The notes: generated by a model from the sequence alone, not told the origin. Positions 24,698 through 34,458 are shown, counted from the first letter of the stretch. The stretch is 64,000 nucleotides of DNA from Pedomonas mirosovicensis (GCF_022569295.1 NZ_JAKFIA010000001.1:759001-823000), one strand, 5' to 3'. A program made the numbers and translations.

Positions 24698-25003
24698 ATG
24701 GCCAAACTGAGTTCGATCAATAAGAACGAGCGGCGCAAGCGGCTGGCGAAGAAATTCGCCGGCAAGTTTGCGCGGCTGAAGGCGACCGCCGACGACCAGA
24801 ACCTCTCCGACGACGAGCGGTTCCTGGCTCGCCTGAAGCTCGCCGAGCTTCCCCGCAATGCGAACCCGACCCGCATTCGCAACCGCTGCGAAGTCACGGG
24901 CCGTCCGCGCGCCTATTATCGCAAATTCCGCATGTCTCGCGTGTCGCTTCGTGAACTGGCCAATCAGGGCCTGATTCCGGGCGTCGTGAAGTCAAGCTGG
25001 TAA
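24698..25003 (+). CDS. rpsN: 30S ribosomal protein S14, zinc-free form
   Basis: A 101-residue S14 that helps assemble the 30S head with S3 and S10. The long length and the lack of paired CxxC motifs identify the zinc-independent form. [20 protein letters not shown] and the end [18 protein letters not shown] are typical. It lies in the spc operon between rplE and rpsH. Confidence 0.97.
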   Translation: MAKLSSINKNERRKRLAKKFAGKFARLKATADDQNLSDDERFLARLKLAELPRNANPTRIRNRCEVTGRPRAYYRKFRMSRVSLRELANQGLIPGVVKSSW

Positions 25004-25019
25004 GCGGGAGACTCATCCA

Positions 25020-25418
25020 ATGCCGATGACCGATCCCCTGGGCGATATGCTGACCCGTATTCGTAACGGTCAGCAGGCCCGCAAGGACTCCGTTGTTTCC
25101 CCCGCTTCCAAGCTGCGTGCGAACGTGCTCGAGGTGCTGAAGCGCGAGGGCTACATTCGTGGCTATTCCGAATATGAGCAGGGCCCCGGCCGCCGCGAAA
25201 TTCGGATCGAGCTGAAGTACCACGAGGGCGATCCCGCCATTCAGTGGCTGCAGCGCGTGTCCAAGCCTGGCCGCCGCATCTACGCCGGCTCCAAGGAGCT
25301 GCCGCGCGTGCGTAACGGCCTTGGCATTTCGATCGTTTCGACGCCGAAGGGTGTGCTGTCCGACGCGGAAGCGCGCGAGCAGAACGTCGGCGGCGAAGTG
25401 CTCTGCACCGTGTTCTAA
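25020..25418 (+). CDS. rpsH: 30S ribosomal protein S8
   Basis: A 132-residue protein that binds the central domain of 16S rRNA; in E. coli it represses the spc operon. [21 protein letters not shown] and the C-terminal [18 protein letters not shown] are diagnostic. Two ATG codons (25020 and 25026) could start it; the usual start is MxMTDPLGD, so I kept the first. Confidence 0.97.
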   Translation: MPMTDPLGDMLTRIRNGQQARKDSVVSPASKLRANVLEVLKREGYIRGYSEYEQGPGRREIRIELKYHEGDPAIQWLQRVSKPGRRIYAGSKELPRVRNGLGISIVSTPKGVLSDAEAREQNVGGEVLCTVF

Positions 25419-25430
25419 CGGAGGGCCGCA

Positions 25431-25964
25431 ATGTCTCGTATTGGTAAGAAACCTGTGGCTCTCCCGGCCGGCGTGACGGCGACGCTCAGCGGCGCCGACC
25501 TGGCGGTGAAGGGGCCGAAGGGCCAGCTGGCCATGACCATTGCCGACGAGGTGGTTTGCACCATCGACGGCAACGTCATCTCCGTGCAGCCGCGCAACGA
25601 CTCCAAGCGCTCGCGCTCCTTCTGGGGCATGCAGCGCACCATGGTGAACAACCTGGTGGTCGGCGTGACCGAGGGTTACACCGAGGTGCTGGAAATCAAC
25701 GGCGTTGGTTACCGCGCCAGCGTTCAGGGCTCGAACCTGAAGCTGCAGCTCGGCTTCAGCCACGACGTCGATTATCCGATCCCGGAAGGTATCGCGATCA
25801 AGTGCCCGGATCAGACCACGGTCGAGATCTCTGGCACTGACAAGCAGAAGGTGGGCCAGGTGGCGGCTGAAATCCGTCGCTGGCGTCGTCCGGAGCCCTA
25901 CAAGGGCAAGGGTATCAAGTACCGGGGCGAATACATCTTCCGCAAGGAAGGCAAGAAGAAGTAA
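25431..25964 (+). CDS. rplF: 50S ribosomal protein L6
   Basis: A 177-residue two-domain protein near the GTPase-associated centre. The start [14 protein letters not shown], the linker [19 protein letters not shown] and the end [22 protein letters not shown] (last 22 residues, summarised) match the family. It lies 12 bases after rpsH and 11 before rplR. Confidence 0.97.
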   Translation: MSRIGKKPVALPAGVTATLSGADLAVKGPKGQLAMTIADEVVCTIDGNVISVQPRNDSKRSRSFWGMQRTMVNNLVVGVTEGYTEVLEINGVGYRASVQGSNLKLQLGFSHDVDYPIPEGIAIKCPDQTTVEISGTDKQKVGQVAAEIRRWRRPEPYKGKGIKYRGEYIFRKEGKKK

Positions 25965-25975
25965 GGGGTGCACCA

Positions 25976-26332
25976 ATGGCCAAGGGTCTCTCATTGTTCG
26001 AGCGGCGCCGGCAGCGGGTTCGCACCCAGCTCCGGCTCAAGTCGGGTGGCCGTCCGCGGCTTTCCGTTCACCGGTCGTCGAAGCACATCTACGCTCAGGT
26101 GATCGACGATACCAAGGGCGCCACCGTCGCGGCCGCCTCGACGCTCGATGCGTCGCTGCGCGGCAAGACTGGCGCAACCGTCGCAGCGGCGGCAGAGGTG
26201 GGCAAGCTGCTCGCCGAGCGCGCCAAGGCGGCTGGCATCAGCGCGGTCGTCTTCGATCGCGGCGGTTTCATCTATCACGGTCGCGTGAAGGCTCTCGCCG
26301 AAGCGGCTCGTGAAGGCGGATTGGAGTTTTAA
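25976..26332 (+). CDS. rplR: 50S ribosomal protein L18
   Basis: A 118-residue 5S rRNA-binding protein of the central protuberance. The basic N-terminus ([17 protein letters not shown]) and the conserved [16 protein letters not shown] and [24 protein letters not shown] segments are present. It lies two bases before rpsE, so the two are probably translated together. Confidence 0.97.
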   Translation: MAKGLSLFERRRQRVRTQLRLKSGGRPRLSVHRSSKHIYAQVIDDTKGATVAAASTLDASLRGKTGATVAAAAEVGKLLAERAKAAGISAVVFDRGGFIYHGRVKALAEAAREGGLEF

Positions 26333-26334
26333 GA

Positions 26335-26916
26335 ATGGCGCGCGAACCAAAAGAACAGCGTGGCGAACGCGGCGAGGGCGACGAGCTGATCGAAAAGCTC
26401 GTCCACATCAACCGCGTCTCGAAGACGGTGAAGGGTGGTAAGCGCTTTGGCTTTGCTGCGCTCGTCGTCGTCGGCGACGGCAAGGGCCGGGTCGGTTTCG
26501 GCCACGGCAAGGCGCGCGAAGTGCCGGAAGCCATCTCCAAGGCGACCGCCGCTGCCAAGAAGACGATGGTGCGCGTGCCGCTGCGCGAAGGCCGTACGCT
26601 GCATCACGACGTCAATGGCCGCTGGGGCGCCGGCAAGGTGTTCCTCCGCTCGGCTCCGCAGGGTACCGGCATCATCGCCGGTGGTCCGATGCGCGCCGTG
26701 TTCGAGAGCCTGGGCGTGCAGGACGTGGTGACCAAGTCGATGGGGTCTAACAACCCCTACAACATGATCCGCGCCACCTTTAACGCTCTGGTGAACCAGG
26801 CCAGCCCGAAGATGGTTGCTGCCCGTCGTGGCAAGAAGATCGCTGACATCATCGCCCGTCGCGGCGACGTTGGCGCCAAGGTGGCGGCCGTCGAGGCCGA
26901 CGCCCAGACCGAATAA
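26335..26916 (+). CDS. rpsE: 30S ribosomal protein S5
   Basis: A 193-residue protein with an N-terminal double-stranded-RNA-like domain ([20 protein letters not shown]) and a C-terminal domain that helps fidelity at the decoding site and mRNA entry. [20 protein letters not shown] and [17 protein letters not shown] are typical. The acidic start ([15 protein letters not shown]) and Ala-rich end are normal alphaproteobacterial additions. Confidence 0.97.
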   Translation: MAREPKEQRGERGEGDELIEKLVHINRVSKTVKGGKRFGFAALVVVGDGKGRVGFGHGKAREVPEAISKATAAAKKTMVRVPLREGRTLHHDVNGRWGAGKVFLRSAPQGTGIIAGGPMRAVFESLGVQDVVTKSMGSNNPYNMIRATFNALVNQASPKMVAARRGKKIADIIARRGDVGAKVAAVEADAQTE

Positions 26917-26936
26917 TCCGGGCGAGCGAGGCTAAG

Positions 26937-27125
26937 ATGAGCGAGAAGAAGACCATCAAGGTGACTCAGATCGGCTCGCCGATCCGCCGGACCAAGGATC
27001 AGCGCGCGACGCTGGTCGGGCTGGGGCTCAACAAGATGCACCGGACCCGTGAACTGGAGGACACTCCGTCGGTTCGCGGCATGGTTCGCAAGGTTGCCCA
27101 CCTGGTTCGGGTCGAGGGCGAGTAA
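26937..27125 (+). CDS. rpmD: 50S ribosomal protein L30
   Basis: A 62-residue protein of the large subunit. [27 protein letters not shown] is condensed here to its hallmark [19 protein letters not shown], followed by [18 protein letters not shown]. The 110-base gap to rplO is the longest inside the spc operon and contains an inverted repeat (GGTGCG near 27137 with CGCACC near 27150). Confidence 0.96.
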   Translation: MSEKKTIKVTQIGSPIRRTKDQRATLVGLGLNKMHRTRELEDTPSVRGMVRKVAHLVRVEGE

Positions 27126-27235
27126 GAACGGGGAACGGTGCGGCGGATGTCGCACCTTCGCCTTTCAAGGTTGTAAGCTGACCTCTCCGGCCTGATATTG
27201 GTCGGGTACGGGGACGGAGCGAAACGGAGTCAGCC

Positions 27236-27694
27236 ATGAAGCTGAACGAATTGAAAGATAACGAAGGCGCCCGCAAGGGCCGCATGCGCGTTGCTCGCGG
27301 CATCGGCTCCGGCAAGGGCAAGACCGCCGGCCGCGGTCAGAAGGGTCAGACCTCGCGTTCCGGCGTTGCGCTCGCCGGATTCGAGGGCGGCCAGATGCCG
27401 CTGCACATGCGTATTCCGAAGCGCGGCTTCAACAACATCTTCGCCAAGGAATTTGCCGAGGTGAACCTGGGCCGTCTGCAGAAGGCGGTTGAGGCTGGCA
27501 AGTTCGCTGCCGGCGCCGAGCTGGATGCCGAGGCGCTGCGCGCCGCGGGCCTGGCCGGCAAGGGCAAGGACGGCGTGCGCCTGCTGGCCAAGGGCGAGCT
27601 GAAGACCGCTCTGAAGCTGAAGGTTGCCGGTGCTTCCAAGGCGGCGATCGAAGCCGTCGAGAAGGCTGGCGGCTCGGTTGAGATTGTGGCCTAA
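27236..27694 (+). CDS. rplO: 50S ribosomal protein L15
   Basis: A 152-residue late-assembly protein. The Gly-rich N-terminal extension ([20 protein letters not shown], then [10 protein letters not shown]) that threads into 23S rRNA is present, followed by the globular C-terminal domain ending in [12 protein letters not shown]. It lies 11 bases before secY, the usual arrangement. Confidence 0.97.
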   Translation: MKLNELKDNEGARKGRMRVARGIGSGKGKTAGRGQKGQTSRSGVALAGFEGGQMPLHMRIPKRGFNNIFAKEFAEVNLGRLQKAVEAGKFAAGAELDAEALRAAGLAGKGKDGVRLLAKGELKTALKLKVAGASKAAIEAVEKAGGSVEIVA

Positions 27695-27705
27695 GGCGAT
27701 CTGGC

Positions 27706-29052
27706 ATGGCCTCTGCAGCCGAGCAACTGGCGGCAAACATCAACTTTGGCGCCTTCTCCAAGGCGACTGAGCTGAAGCAGCGCATCTGGTTCACGCTGGG
27801 TGCGCTGATCATCTACCGGCTCTGCACGTTTGTGCCGCTGCCTGGAATTGATCCTGTCGCTCTGTCGCGGCTCTACCAGCAGCACGCGGGTGGCATGCTT
27901 GGCATGCTCAACCTGTTCTCTGGTGGAGCGCTGCAGCGCATGTCGATCATCGCGCTGAACATCATGCCGTACATCACGGCATCGATTATCGTTCAGCTGT
28001 TGACCAGCCTGTCGCCCTCGATGGCCGCCCTGAAGAAGGAAGGCGAGAGCGGGCGCAAGAAGATCAACCAGTACACCCGGCTTGGCACGGTGGTCCTGAC
28101 CGCCATCCAGGCTTATAGCATCGCTGTCGGTCTCGAAAGCTGGGGAGCAACCCAGGGCGTCTCGGCCGTCATCGATCCGGGCTGGTTCTTCCGCATCACC
28201 ACGGTCATCACGCTGATTGGCGGCACCCTGTTCCTGATGTGGCTGGGCGAGCAGATCACCAGCCGTGGCATCGGCAACGGCATTTCGCTCATCATCATGG
28301 CCGGCATCGTGGCGGCCCTGCCGGGCGCCTTTGCCCAGATGTTTGAACTGGGCCGCACCGGCGCGCTGTCCGCCTTCGCCATCATCTTCATCTGCGTGAT
28401 GGCGGTTGCGGTGGTGTTCGGCATCGTCTTCATGGAGCGCGCCCAGCGCCGGATCCTGATCCAGTATCCGAAGCGCCAGGTCGGCAACAAGATGTTCCAG
28501 GGCGATACCTCGCACCTGCCGCTGAAGCTGAATACCTCCGGCGTTATCCCGCCGATCTTCGCCTCGTCGCTGCTCATGCTGCCGCTGACGCTGGCGCAGT
28601 TCGGCGCGGGCCAGGGCAACGGCTGGCTGCAGACGGTGACGACGCTGCTGGGCCATGGGCAACCGCTCTACATGGCGCTGTACGCGGCTGGCATCATCTT
28701 CTTCAGCTTCTTCTACACCGCGGTTGTGTTCAACCCGGAGGAGACGGCCGACAACCTGAAGCGCTACGGCGGCTTCATTCCGGGCATCCGTCCCGGCCAG
28801 CGGACCGCCGAGTATCTGGACTATGTGCTGACCCGTATCACGGTCGTTGGCGCGGCATACCTGACCATCATCTGTCTTCTGCCGGAATGGCTGATCGCGG
28901 AGATGGGCGTAGGCTTCTACTTCGGTGGCACCAGCCTGCTGATCGTCGTGAACGTGACTATGGACACGGTGGCGCAGATTCACGGTCACCTGATGGCTCA
29001 TCAGTATGAAGGGCTCATCAAGAAGGCCAAGCTGCGTGGGGGGCGTCGTTAA
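27706..29052 (+). CDS. secY: Preprotein translocase channel SecY
   Basis: A 448-residue, ten-helix inner-membrane channel for Sec-dependent secretion and membrane insertion. Landmarks are the first helix and plug region (LIIYRLCTFVPLPGIDP), IIALNIMPYITASIIVQLL, the cytoplasmic loop MERAQRRILIQYPKRQVG, and the C5 loop GFIPGIRPGQRTAEYLDYVL, where the Arg contacts SecA. It is followed without a gap by adk. Its motor secA is at 10398; secE and secG are not in the window. Confidence 0.98.
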   Translation: MASAAEQLAANINFGAFSKATELKQRIWFTLGALIIYRLCTFVPLPGIDPVALSRLYQQHAGGMLGMLNLFSGGALQRMSIIALNIMPYITASIIVQLLTSLSPSMAALKKEGESGRKKINQYTRLGTVVLTAIQAYSIAVGLESWGATQGVSAVIDPGWFFRITTVITLIGGTLFLMWLGEQITSRGIGNGISLIIMAGIVAALPGAFAQMFELGRTGALSAFAIIFICVMAVAVVFGIVFMERAQRRILIQYPKRQVGNKMFQGDTSHLPLKLNTSGVIPPIFASSLLMLPLTLAQFGAGQGNGWLQTVTTLLGHGQPLYMALYAAGIIFFSFFYTAVVFNPEETADNLKRYGGFIPGIRPGQRTAEYLDYVLTRITVVGAAYLTIICLLPEWLIAEMGVGFYFGGTSLLIVVNVTMDTVAQIHGHLMAHQYEGLIKKAKLRGGRR

Positions 29053-29706
29053 GTGAACATCATCCTTCTCGGGCCGCCGGGTGCCGGTAAGGGCACCCAG
29101 GCGCAGCGCCTCCAGGCCGAGCGCGGCATGGTCCAGCTTTCGACCGGCGATATGCTCCGGGCCGCTGTTGCGGCCGGAACGCCGGTCGGCCTCAAGGCCA
29201 AGGCGGTCATGGATGCAGGGCAGCTGGTGTCCGACGACATCATCGTGGCCCTGATCGCCGACCGCCTTGAGCAGCCGGACACTGCGGCCGGCGTGATTTT
29301 TGACGGCTTCCCGCGCACCACGGCCCAGGCCGACGCGTTGGATGCCATGCTGACGGGCAAGGGCCTGACCCTGGCGCACGTCATCGAACTGGTGGTGGAC
29401 GAGGAAGCGCTGGTTGAGCGTATCACCGGCCGTTTCTCCTGTGCCAAGTGCGGCACGGGCTACCACGACAAGTTCAAGCAGCCGGCGACTCCGGGCGTCT
29501 GCGACGTTTGCGGATCGACGGAGTTCAAGCGTCGTCCGGACGACACTGAAGAGACGGTCCGGAAGCGCATGGCTGAGTATCGTGAGAAGACGGCCCCCAT
29601 CTCGACCTACTATCGGGAGAAGGGGCTTTTGAAAGAGATCGACGGGATGGCGGACATAGACGAGGTCTATGCCGAGATCGTATCGATCCTGAACGGAAAG
29701 AGCTGA
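29053..29706 (+). CDS. adk: Adenylate kinase, zinc-type lid
   Basis: A 217-residue cytosolic kinase that interconverts ATP + AMP and 2 ADP. The P loop is [13 protein letters not shown]-binding residues lie in [15 protein letters not shown] and [14 protein letters not shown]. The lid carries four cysteines (CAKCG and CDVCG), the zinc-binding form more common in Gram-positives but frequent in alphaproteobacteria. It begins with GTG immediately after the secY stop, so translation is probably coupled to SecY. It is the last gene before the alpha-operon promoter. Confidence 0.97.
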   Translation: MNIILLGPPGAGKGTQAQRLQAERGMVQLSTGDMLRAAVAAGTPVGLKAKAVMDAGQLVSDDIIVALIADRLEQPDTAAGVIFDGFPRTTAQADALDAMLTGKGLTLAHVIELVVDEEALVERITGRFSCAKCGTGYHDKFKQPATPGVCDVCGSTEFKRRPDDTEETVRKRMAEYREKTAPISTYYREKGLLKEIDGMADIDEVYAEIVSILNGKS

Positions 29707-29719
29707 GTCGATTCCGTGA

Positions 29720-29747
29720 TTGACGGGGACGGGAGCCTTCCTATAAT
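29720..29747 (+). promoter_or_regulatory. Promoter of the rpsM-rpsK-rpoA-rplQ operon
   Basis: TTGACG at 29720-29725 and a perfect TATAAT at 29742-29747 are 16 bases apart. A second TTGACA occurs at 29767 without a good -10 partner. It gives the alpha operon its own start about 85 bases before rpsM. Confidence 0.8.
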
Positions 29748-29838
29748 CCCCGCCTTTCCGAATCGGCTTGACAAAAACTTAACGCGTGCCCAACGCGGGT
29801 GTTGGCCCCGCTGACGGGGTGGAACGAGGAGATCAAAC

Positions 29839-30207
29839 GTGGCGCGTATTGCAGGTGTCAACATTCCGACCAATAAGCGGGTCGAGATCGCGTTGACCTA
29901 CATCCACGGCATTGGCCCTGCAAAGGCCAAGGAGATCTGCGAGAAGATGAAGTTTCCGCGGGAGCGCCGCGTTAGCGAGCTGTCCGACTCGGAAGTTCTC
30001 CAGATCCGTGAAATCATCGATGCCGGCTACACGGTGGAGGGTGACCTTCGCCGCGAAGTCGCCATGAACATCAAGCGTCTGATGGACCTGGCCTGCTACC
30101 GTGGCCTGCGTCACCGCAAGGGTCTGCCGGTCCGCGGTCAGCGCACCCACACGAATGCCCGTACCCGCAAGGGTAAGGCCAAGCCGATCGCCGGCAAGAA
30201 GAAGTAA
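29839..30207 (+). CDS. rpsM: 30S ribosomal protein S13
   Basis: A 122-residue 30S-head protein forming bridges to L5 and contacting the P-site tRNA through its basic tail. [22 protein letters not shown] is condensed to the hallmark [35 protein letters not shown] and [18 protein letters not shown] follow. It is the first gene of the alpha operon and lies 24 bases before rpsK. Confidence 0.97.
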   Translation: MARIAGVNIPTNKRVEIALTYIHGIGPAKAKEICEKMKFPRERRVSELSDSEVLQIREIIDAGYTVEGDLRREVAMNIKRLMDLACYRGLRHRKGLPVRGQRTHTNARTRKGKAKPIAGKKK

Positions 30208-30231
30208 GTCCGGCCGTAAAGGATTTATAGA

Positions 30232-30621
30232 ATGGCACGTGATACCACCCGCGTTAAGCGTCGCGAGCGGAAGAACATCACCAACGGCGTCGCTCATGTG
30301 AACGCCTCGTTCAACAATACCATGATCACGATCACGGATGCCCAGGGCAACGCGATCGCCTGGTCGTCCTCGGGCATGATGGGCTTCAAGGGTTCGCGCA
30401 AGTCGACCCCGTATGCTGCCCAGGTTGCCGCCGAAGACGCCGGCCGCAAGGCTCAGGAGCACGGCGTTCGTGTTCTGGAAGTCATGGTTCGCGGTCCGGG
30501 TTCGGGTCGTGAGTCGGCTCTGCGCGCGCTTCAGGCTGTTGGTTTCACCATCACGTCGATCCGCGACGTGACGCCGATCCCGCACAACGGCTGCCGTCCG
30601 CCGAAGCGTCGCCGCGTCTAA
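30232..30621 (+). CDS. rpsK: 30S ribosomal protein S11
   Basis: A 129-residue platform protein near the Shine-Dalgarno helix. [21 protein letters not shown] and the invariant end [18 protein letters not shown] are present. An 84-base gap with a strong hairpin (30651-30676) separates it from rpoA. Confidence 0.97.
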   Translation: MARDTTRVKRRERKNITNGVAHVNASFNNTMITITDAQGNAIAWSSSGMMGFKGSRKSTPYAAQVAAEDAGRKAQEHGVRVLEVMVRGPGSGRESALRALQAVGFTITSIRDVTPIPHNGCRPPKRRRV

Positions 30622-30650
30622 GGTCGCAGCAAGCGTTTCTGCATGCAGGG

Positions 30651-30676
30651 AGCGGCCGGCGATGGCGTCGGCCGCT
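30651..30676 (+). terminator. Hairpin between rpsK and rpoA
   Basis: AGCGGCCGGCG at 30651-30661 pairs with CGTCGGCCGCT at 30666-30676 (one G-T pair) around an ATGG loop. No T tract follows, so it is more likely an mRNA-processing or stability element than a full terminator. Confidence 0.5.
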
Positions 30677-30705
30677 TGAGATATTAAGAGCTAAGGGGTG
30701 CACCC

Positions 30706-31722
30706 GTGATCGCAAAGAACTGGCAGGAGCTGAAGAAGCCCAACAAGCTCGAGGTCAAGGAAGCTGTCGACGCGGCCCGCAAGGTGACCTTCGTCGCGGA
30801 ACCGCTGGAGCGGGGCTTCGGTCTGACCCTCGGCAATTCGCTTCGCCGGGTGCTGCTGTCGTCGCTGCAGGGCGCTGCCGTAACGGCGCTCCGCATTGAC
30901 GGCGTTCTGCACGAGTTCTCCTCCATCCCCGGCGTTCGCGAAGACGTGACGGACATCGTCCTGAACGTGAAGCAGCTCGCCGTGAAGGTGAGCCAGGAAG
31001 GCACCAAGCGCCTCCACCTGACGGCCACGGGCCCGGGCGAGGTGAAGGCCGGTCAGATCACGACCGTCGCCAACGTCGAGATCATGAACCCGGATCTGGT
31101 CATCTGCACGCTGGACCAGGGCGCGACGCTCAACATGGAGCTGATCGTCGATACCGGTAAGGGCTACGTTCCGGCTGCCGCCAACCGCCCGGTTGACGCG
31201 CCGATCGGCCTCATCCCGATCGATGCCCTGTACTCGCCGGTGCGCCAGGTGGCCTACAAGGTCGAGAACACCCGCGTCGGCCAGGAGCTGGACTACGACA
31301 AGCTCACCATGACCGTTGAGACCGACGGCACGGTGACGCCGGAAGACGCGGTGGCCTACGCCGCCCGCATCCTGCAGGACCAGCTGCAGCTCTTCATCAA
31401 CTTCGAAGAGCCGAAGGCCGTCGCCGCGAAGCCGGAAGAAGAGAAGCCGACGCTCAACAAGTACCTCCTCAAGAAGGTGGACGAGCTGGAGCTGTCGGTC
31501 CGTTCGGCCAACTGCCTCAAGAACGACAACATCATCTACATCGGCGATCTGGTCCAGAAGACCGAGGCCGAGATGCTGCGGACCCCGAACTTCGGCCGCA
31601 AGTCGCTCAACGAGATCAAGGAAGTCCTTGCCAGCATGGGCCTGCGCCTCGGCATGGAAATCCCCGGCTGGCCGCCGGAGAACATCGAAGACCTCGCCAA
31701 GAAGCTGGAGCAGGAATACTGA
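30706..31722 (+). CDS. rpoA: RNA polymerase alpha subunit
   Basis: A 338-residue subunit with an N-terminal assembly domain ([23 protein letters not shown] is the dimer region, condensed to [17 protein letters not shown]) and a C-terminal domain that binds UP elements and activators ([17 protein letters not shown] and [17 protein letters not shown]). The start is GTG (MIAKNW). Length and motifs are normal. It is followed by a terminator-like hairpin before rplQ, which could lower rplQ transcription relative to rpoA. Confidence 0.98.
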   Translation: MIAKNWQELKKPNKLEVKEAVDAARKVTFVAEPLERGFGLTLGNSLRRVLLSSLQGAAVTALRIDGVLHEFSSIPGVREDVTDIVLNVKQLAVKVSQEGTKRLHLTATGPGEVKAGQITTVANVEIMNPDLVICTLDQGATLNMELIVDTGKGYVPAAANRPVDAPIGLIPIDALYSPVRQVAYKVENTRVGQELDYDKLTMTVETDGTVTPEDAVAYAARILQDQLQLFINFEEPKAVAAKPEEEKPTLNKYLLKKVDELELSVRSANCLKNDNIIYIGDLVQKTEAEMLRTPNFGRKSLNEIKEVLASMGLRLGMEIPGWPPENIEDLAKKLEQEY

Positions 31723-31795
31723 TCCGGCTGGACGCGGAAGCCCCTGGACCTTTGAGTTTCTAGGGGCTAAGGCGTCAGGCAACGAACACAGGGAC

Positions 31796-31822
31796 GGCCG
31801 ACGGTTAACCCCGTCGGCCTTT
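31796..31822 (+). terminator. Hairpin between rpoA and rplQ
   Basis: GGCCGACGG at 31796-31804 and CCGTCGGCC at 31811-31819 make a perfect 9-bp stem with a 6-base loop, followed by TTT. It sits 74 bases after rpoA and 97 before rplQ. The short T run suggests partial termination. Confidence 0.65.
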
Positions 31823-31918
31823 CCGCAAGCGGGAACGTCGAAACAGAAATGGGCCTGATCCCGCCAGGCCTGGTCCGGGGTACCTCGCACGGCCCCGCGA
31901 ACAAACGGAGAGAGAACC

Positions 31919-32344
31919 ATGCGTCACCGCATTGCAGGCCGTAAGCTCGGCCGTACGTCCAGCCACCGCGCCGCCCTGTTCAAGAACATGGCCGCTGCTC
32001 TCATCAAGCACGAGCAGATCACCACCACCCTGCCGAAGGCGCGCGAGCTGCGCCCGTACGTGGAAAAGCTGATCACCCTCGCCAAGCACGGTGGCCTCGC
32101 CAACCGTCGTCTCGCGATTGCTCGCCTGGGCGATCTGCAGCAGATCGAGAAGCTGTTCGACGTGCTGGCCCCGCGCTATGCCGATCGCAACGGCGGCTAC
32201 ACCCGCGTGCTGAAGGCCGGTCTGCGCGCCTCCGACGCCGCGCCGATGGCCATCATCGAGTTCGTCGACCGCGACGTCTCGGCCAAGGGCCAGGACAGCG
32301 GCCCGACCGCTGAGCAGGCCGAAGAGCTGGAAGCGGCTGAATAA
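31919..32344 (+). CDS. rplQ: 50S ribosomal protein L17
   Basis: A 141-residue protein near the tunnel exit. [23 protein letters not shown] (condensed to [18 protein letters not shown]) and the [19 protein letters not shown] segment are typical. A Glu/Ala-rich tail of ~20 residues ([16 protein letters not shown]) extends the usual end. It closes the alpha operon with a strong UUCG-loop terminator 25 bases after the stop. Confidence 0.97.
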   Translation: MRHRIAGRKLGRTSSHRAALFKNMAAALIKHEQITTTLPKARELRPYVEKLITLAKHGGLANRRLAIARLGDLQQIEKLFDVLAPRYADRNGGYTRVLKAGLRASDAAPMAIIEFVDRDVSAKGQDSGPTAEQAEELEAAE

Positions 32345-32368
32345 GCCAGGCTTCAGGCTTGAGTTGGA

Positions 32369-32404
32369 AAAGCGGGCGGTCCTTCGGGGCCGCCCGCTTT
32401 CGTT
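32369..32404 (+). terminator. Strong intrinsic terminator of the alpha operon
   Basis: AAAGCGGGCGGTCC pairs with GGGCCGCCCGCTTT around a TTCG tetraloop and runs into CGTTT. It ends the 18-kb ribosomal supercluster. Confidence 0.95.
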
Positions 32405-32436
32405 TGGACGTTGTTGGCGGTTTTTTGCAGTTTTTG

Positions 32437-32459
32437 CAGGAGGGTCTGTAACCCTCCTG
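32437..32459. repeat. Palindromic hairpin repeat, family member 3
   Basis: CAGGAGGGT at 32437-32445 and ACCCTCCTG at 32451-32459 form a 9-bp stem with a 5-base loop. It differs in sequence from the GCAGGGG members but keeps the stem length and the intergenic setting. Confidence 0.65.
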
Positions 32460-32520
32460 GCAACCTCCCATTCATCCAAGGGTCGTGGTTCCAGCGCGCA
32501 GCCTCCGAGGGGTGACCAGC

Positions 32521-32577
32521 CGCACCCGGTCCAGCTGTCGGGCAACAGAACAAGATCGCTCCTTAAAATCATTCAAG
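32521..32577. repeat. 57-bp dispersed repeat, copy 1
   Basis: Starts with CGCACCCGG and ends with CTCCTTAAAATCATTC. The distance from CGCACCC to CCTTA is exactly 40 bases, the same as in the copies at 34501 and 34607. The reverse strand reads as an open frame starting MILRSDL and continuing PDxxTGC, a reading shared by all three copies. Confidence 0.75.
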
Positions 32578-32622
32578 TCGGGGGAGGGAAGAGCAGACCC
32601 TGCGCCTAACGTCCTGAGCCTC

Positions 32623-32729
32623 GGCGCTGATGCGAGGGCGCGGCCCAATCCGTCTCCTCATCCAAGAAACGCCGCAAACGCGGCCGCAAAACGAAAGGGG
32701 GTTGCAGGGGGATCGCGATCCCCCTGCAA
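32623..32729. repeat. Composite repeat block A (GGCGCGGCCC box plus 28-bp perfect palindrome)
   Basis: A GC-rich box at 32623-32646 is matched at 34729-34751, and an ACGAAAGGGGGTTG stretch leading into the palindrome is matched before the one at 34815. The palindrome at 32702-32729 is perfect: TTGCAGGGGGATCG followed by its reverse complement. The block lies just upstream of the alcohol dehydrogenase gene. Confidence 0.7.
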
Positions 32730-32852
32730 AGAATCATCCCAGGGAAATCTTCCTCCGGTCCCGATGGCAGGGTGCCCCCCGTGGCTCGCCTTGTGCGGCC
32801 AGGGGCCCGGTTTCATTCTTTGGAAGAATGAGCAACCGCCGGGGAGGGGCCC

Positions 32853-33983
32853 ATGCCGGATTTCCTGTTCCAGACGCCTGCCAACCTCCGGGTCGGGCCC
32901 GGCTGCGCGGCAGAGATCGGGCCGATTCTGGGCGGGCTGGGGGCAAGGCGCGTGCTTGTCGTCACCGACATGGGGGTGGTGAGGGCCGGGTTGCTGGATG
33001 GCGTTCTGCCCGCGCTGGGCGAGGCGGGGATCGCCTGCACGGTGTTCGACGGGGTGCTGGCCGACCCGCCGGTCGAGGTGATCGAGGCGGCGGTTGAAGC
33101 GGGGCGCAGCTGCAAGGCCGAGGCGGTGCTCGGCATCGGCGGCGGCAGCCCGATGGATACGGCCAAGCTCACCGCCTATCTGCTGGGCTCGGGCGAGCAG
33201 CTGGAGGATATCTACGGCATCGGCAACGCCAAGGGCAGGCGCTTGCCGCTGGTGCTGGCGCCGACGACGGCGGGCACGGGCTCGGAAGTGACGCCCATCG
33301 CCATCGTGACGACCGGCCAGGCTGAGAAGAAGGGCGTGGTCTCGCCCGCGCTGTTTGCCGACTGGGCGGTGCTGGATGCGGACCTGACGCTGGGCCTGCC
33401 GCCGCACGCGACGGCCGCTACTGGCATCGACGCCATGGTCCACGCCATCGAGGCTTACACCAGCCGCCACAAGAAGAACCCGCTTTCCGACATGCTGGCG
33501 CGGGAGGCGCTGCGGCTGTTGGCGGGCAACATTCGCGCCGCCTGCGCGGATGGGGAGAACCGCGAGGCGCGGCAGGCCATGCTGCTCGGGGCCATGCTGG
33601 CGGGCCAGAGCTTCACCAATGCGCCCGTCGCCGCCGTGCACGCGCTGGCCTACCCGATCGGCGGGCTGTTCCATGTGCCTCACGGCGTCTCCAACGCGCT
33701 GATGCTGCCCCACGTGCTGCGCTTCAACCGAGAGGCGGCGGAAAGCCTCTACGCCGAACTGGCCCCGCTGGTGGGCGCGCAAGGGGCGGACGGCTTCATC
33801 GCCGCCATCGAGCAGCTGTGCGATGACGTAAAGGTGCCGCGCCGCCTGCGGGATGTTGGCATCGGCGAGGAGGACGTGGAGCGGCTGGCCAGGGACGCCA
33901 TGAACCAGACCCGCCTTCTCGTGAACAACCCGCGCGAGGTGGGGCTGGCAGACGCCCGCGCCCTCTACCGCGCAGCATTTTGA
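32853..33983 (+). CDS. Iron-containing (group III) alcohol dehydrogenase
   Basis: A 376-residue NAD(P)-dependent dehydrogenase of the Fe-ADH family, which interconverts alcohols and aldehydes or ketones. The nucleotide-binding loop GIGGGSPMDTAKL and the phosphate-side PTTAGTGSEVTP are present. The metal ligands can be placed at Asp and His in TGIDAMVHAIEAY, the His in AVHALAYPIGG and the His in HVPHGVSNALM. Length is normal. The thioesterase gene follows after 13 bases, so the pair is probably an operon. Both sides are flanked by repeat blocks. The physiological substrate is unknown; a short- or medium-chain alcohol or hydroxy acid is possible. Confidence 0.92.
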   Translation: MPDFLFQTPANLRVGPGCAAEIGPILGGLGARRVLVVTDMGVVRAGLLDGVLPALGEAGIACTVFDGVLADPPVEVIEAAVEAGRSCKAEAVLGIGGGSPMDTAKLTAYLLGSGEQLEDIYGIGNAKGRRLPLVLAPTTAGTGSEVTPIAIVTTGQAEKKGVVSPALFADWAVLDADLTLGLPPHATAATGIDAMVHAIEAYTSRHKKNPLSDMLAREALRLLAGNIRAACADGENREARQAMLLGAMLAGQSFTNAPVAAVHALAYPIGGLFHVPHGVSNALMLPHVLRFNREAAESLYAELAPLVGAQGADGFIAAIEQLCDDVKVPRRLRDVGIGEEDVERLARDAMNQTRLLVNNPREVGLADARALYRAAF

Positions 33984-33996
33984 GCGCAGGCGCACC

Positions 33997-34440
33997 ATGG
34001 CAGAGCAGGACGACAGGCCGATCGTGCGCCGGGCGGGCTTTCCCCGCTTCCAGTCCATCACCACCCGCTGGATGGACAACGACATCTACGGCCACGTCAA
34101 CAACGTGGTCTACTATTCCTTCTTCGATACGGCCGTGAACGCCGCGCTCATCGAGGCGGGCGTGCTCGACATCCACGCCGGGCCGGTCATCGGCCTCGTG
34201 GTTGAAAGCCAGTGCCGCTACCACCGCCCGCTCGCCTTCCCTGAGCCGGTGACGGCTGGCCTGCGCGTCGGCCGCCTCGGCAATTCCAGCGTGCGCTACG
34301 AGATTGCCCTGTTCGGCGGGCAGGAGGATGAGGCTGCCGCCCTCGGCCATTTCGTCCACGTCTACGTGGACCGGCAGACGCGCCGCCCGGTGCCATTGCC
34401 CGCCGGCATGCGCGGGTTTCTGGAGACGCTGGTGGTTTGA
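33997..34440 (+). CDS. Acyl-CoA thioesterase, hot-dog fold (4HBT/YbgC-like)
   Basis: A 147-residue cytoplasmic hot-dog protein. The family signature is TRWMDNDIYGHVNNVVYYSFFD, condensed to MDNDIYGHVNNVVYYSFFD: the Asp-x-Asp and the His-Val-Asn-Asn segment form the active site of 4-hydroxybenzoyl-CoA-type thioesterases. It probably hydrolyses an acyl-CoA made or used with the dehydrogenase encoded 13 bases upstream. Substrate chain length cannot be told. The start is ATG at 33997. Confidence 0.88.
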   Translation: MAEQDDRPIVRRAGFPRFQSITTRWMDNDIYGHVNNVVYYSFFDTAVNAALIEAGVLDIHAGPVIGLVVESQCRYHRPLAFPEPVTAGLRVGRLGNSSVRYEIALFGGQEDEAAALGHFVHVYVDRQTRRPVPLPAGMRGFLETLVV

Positions 34441-34458
34441 GGGTCTTTGCTCCGCAGG

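Noticed and set aside
32485..33097. Open frames of ~155-165 codons across the repeat region upstream of the alcohol dehydrogenase
   Set aside because: They run through palindromes and then through the dehydrogenase gene in another phase; no conserved content.
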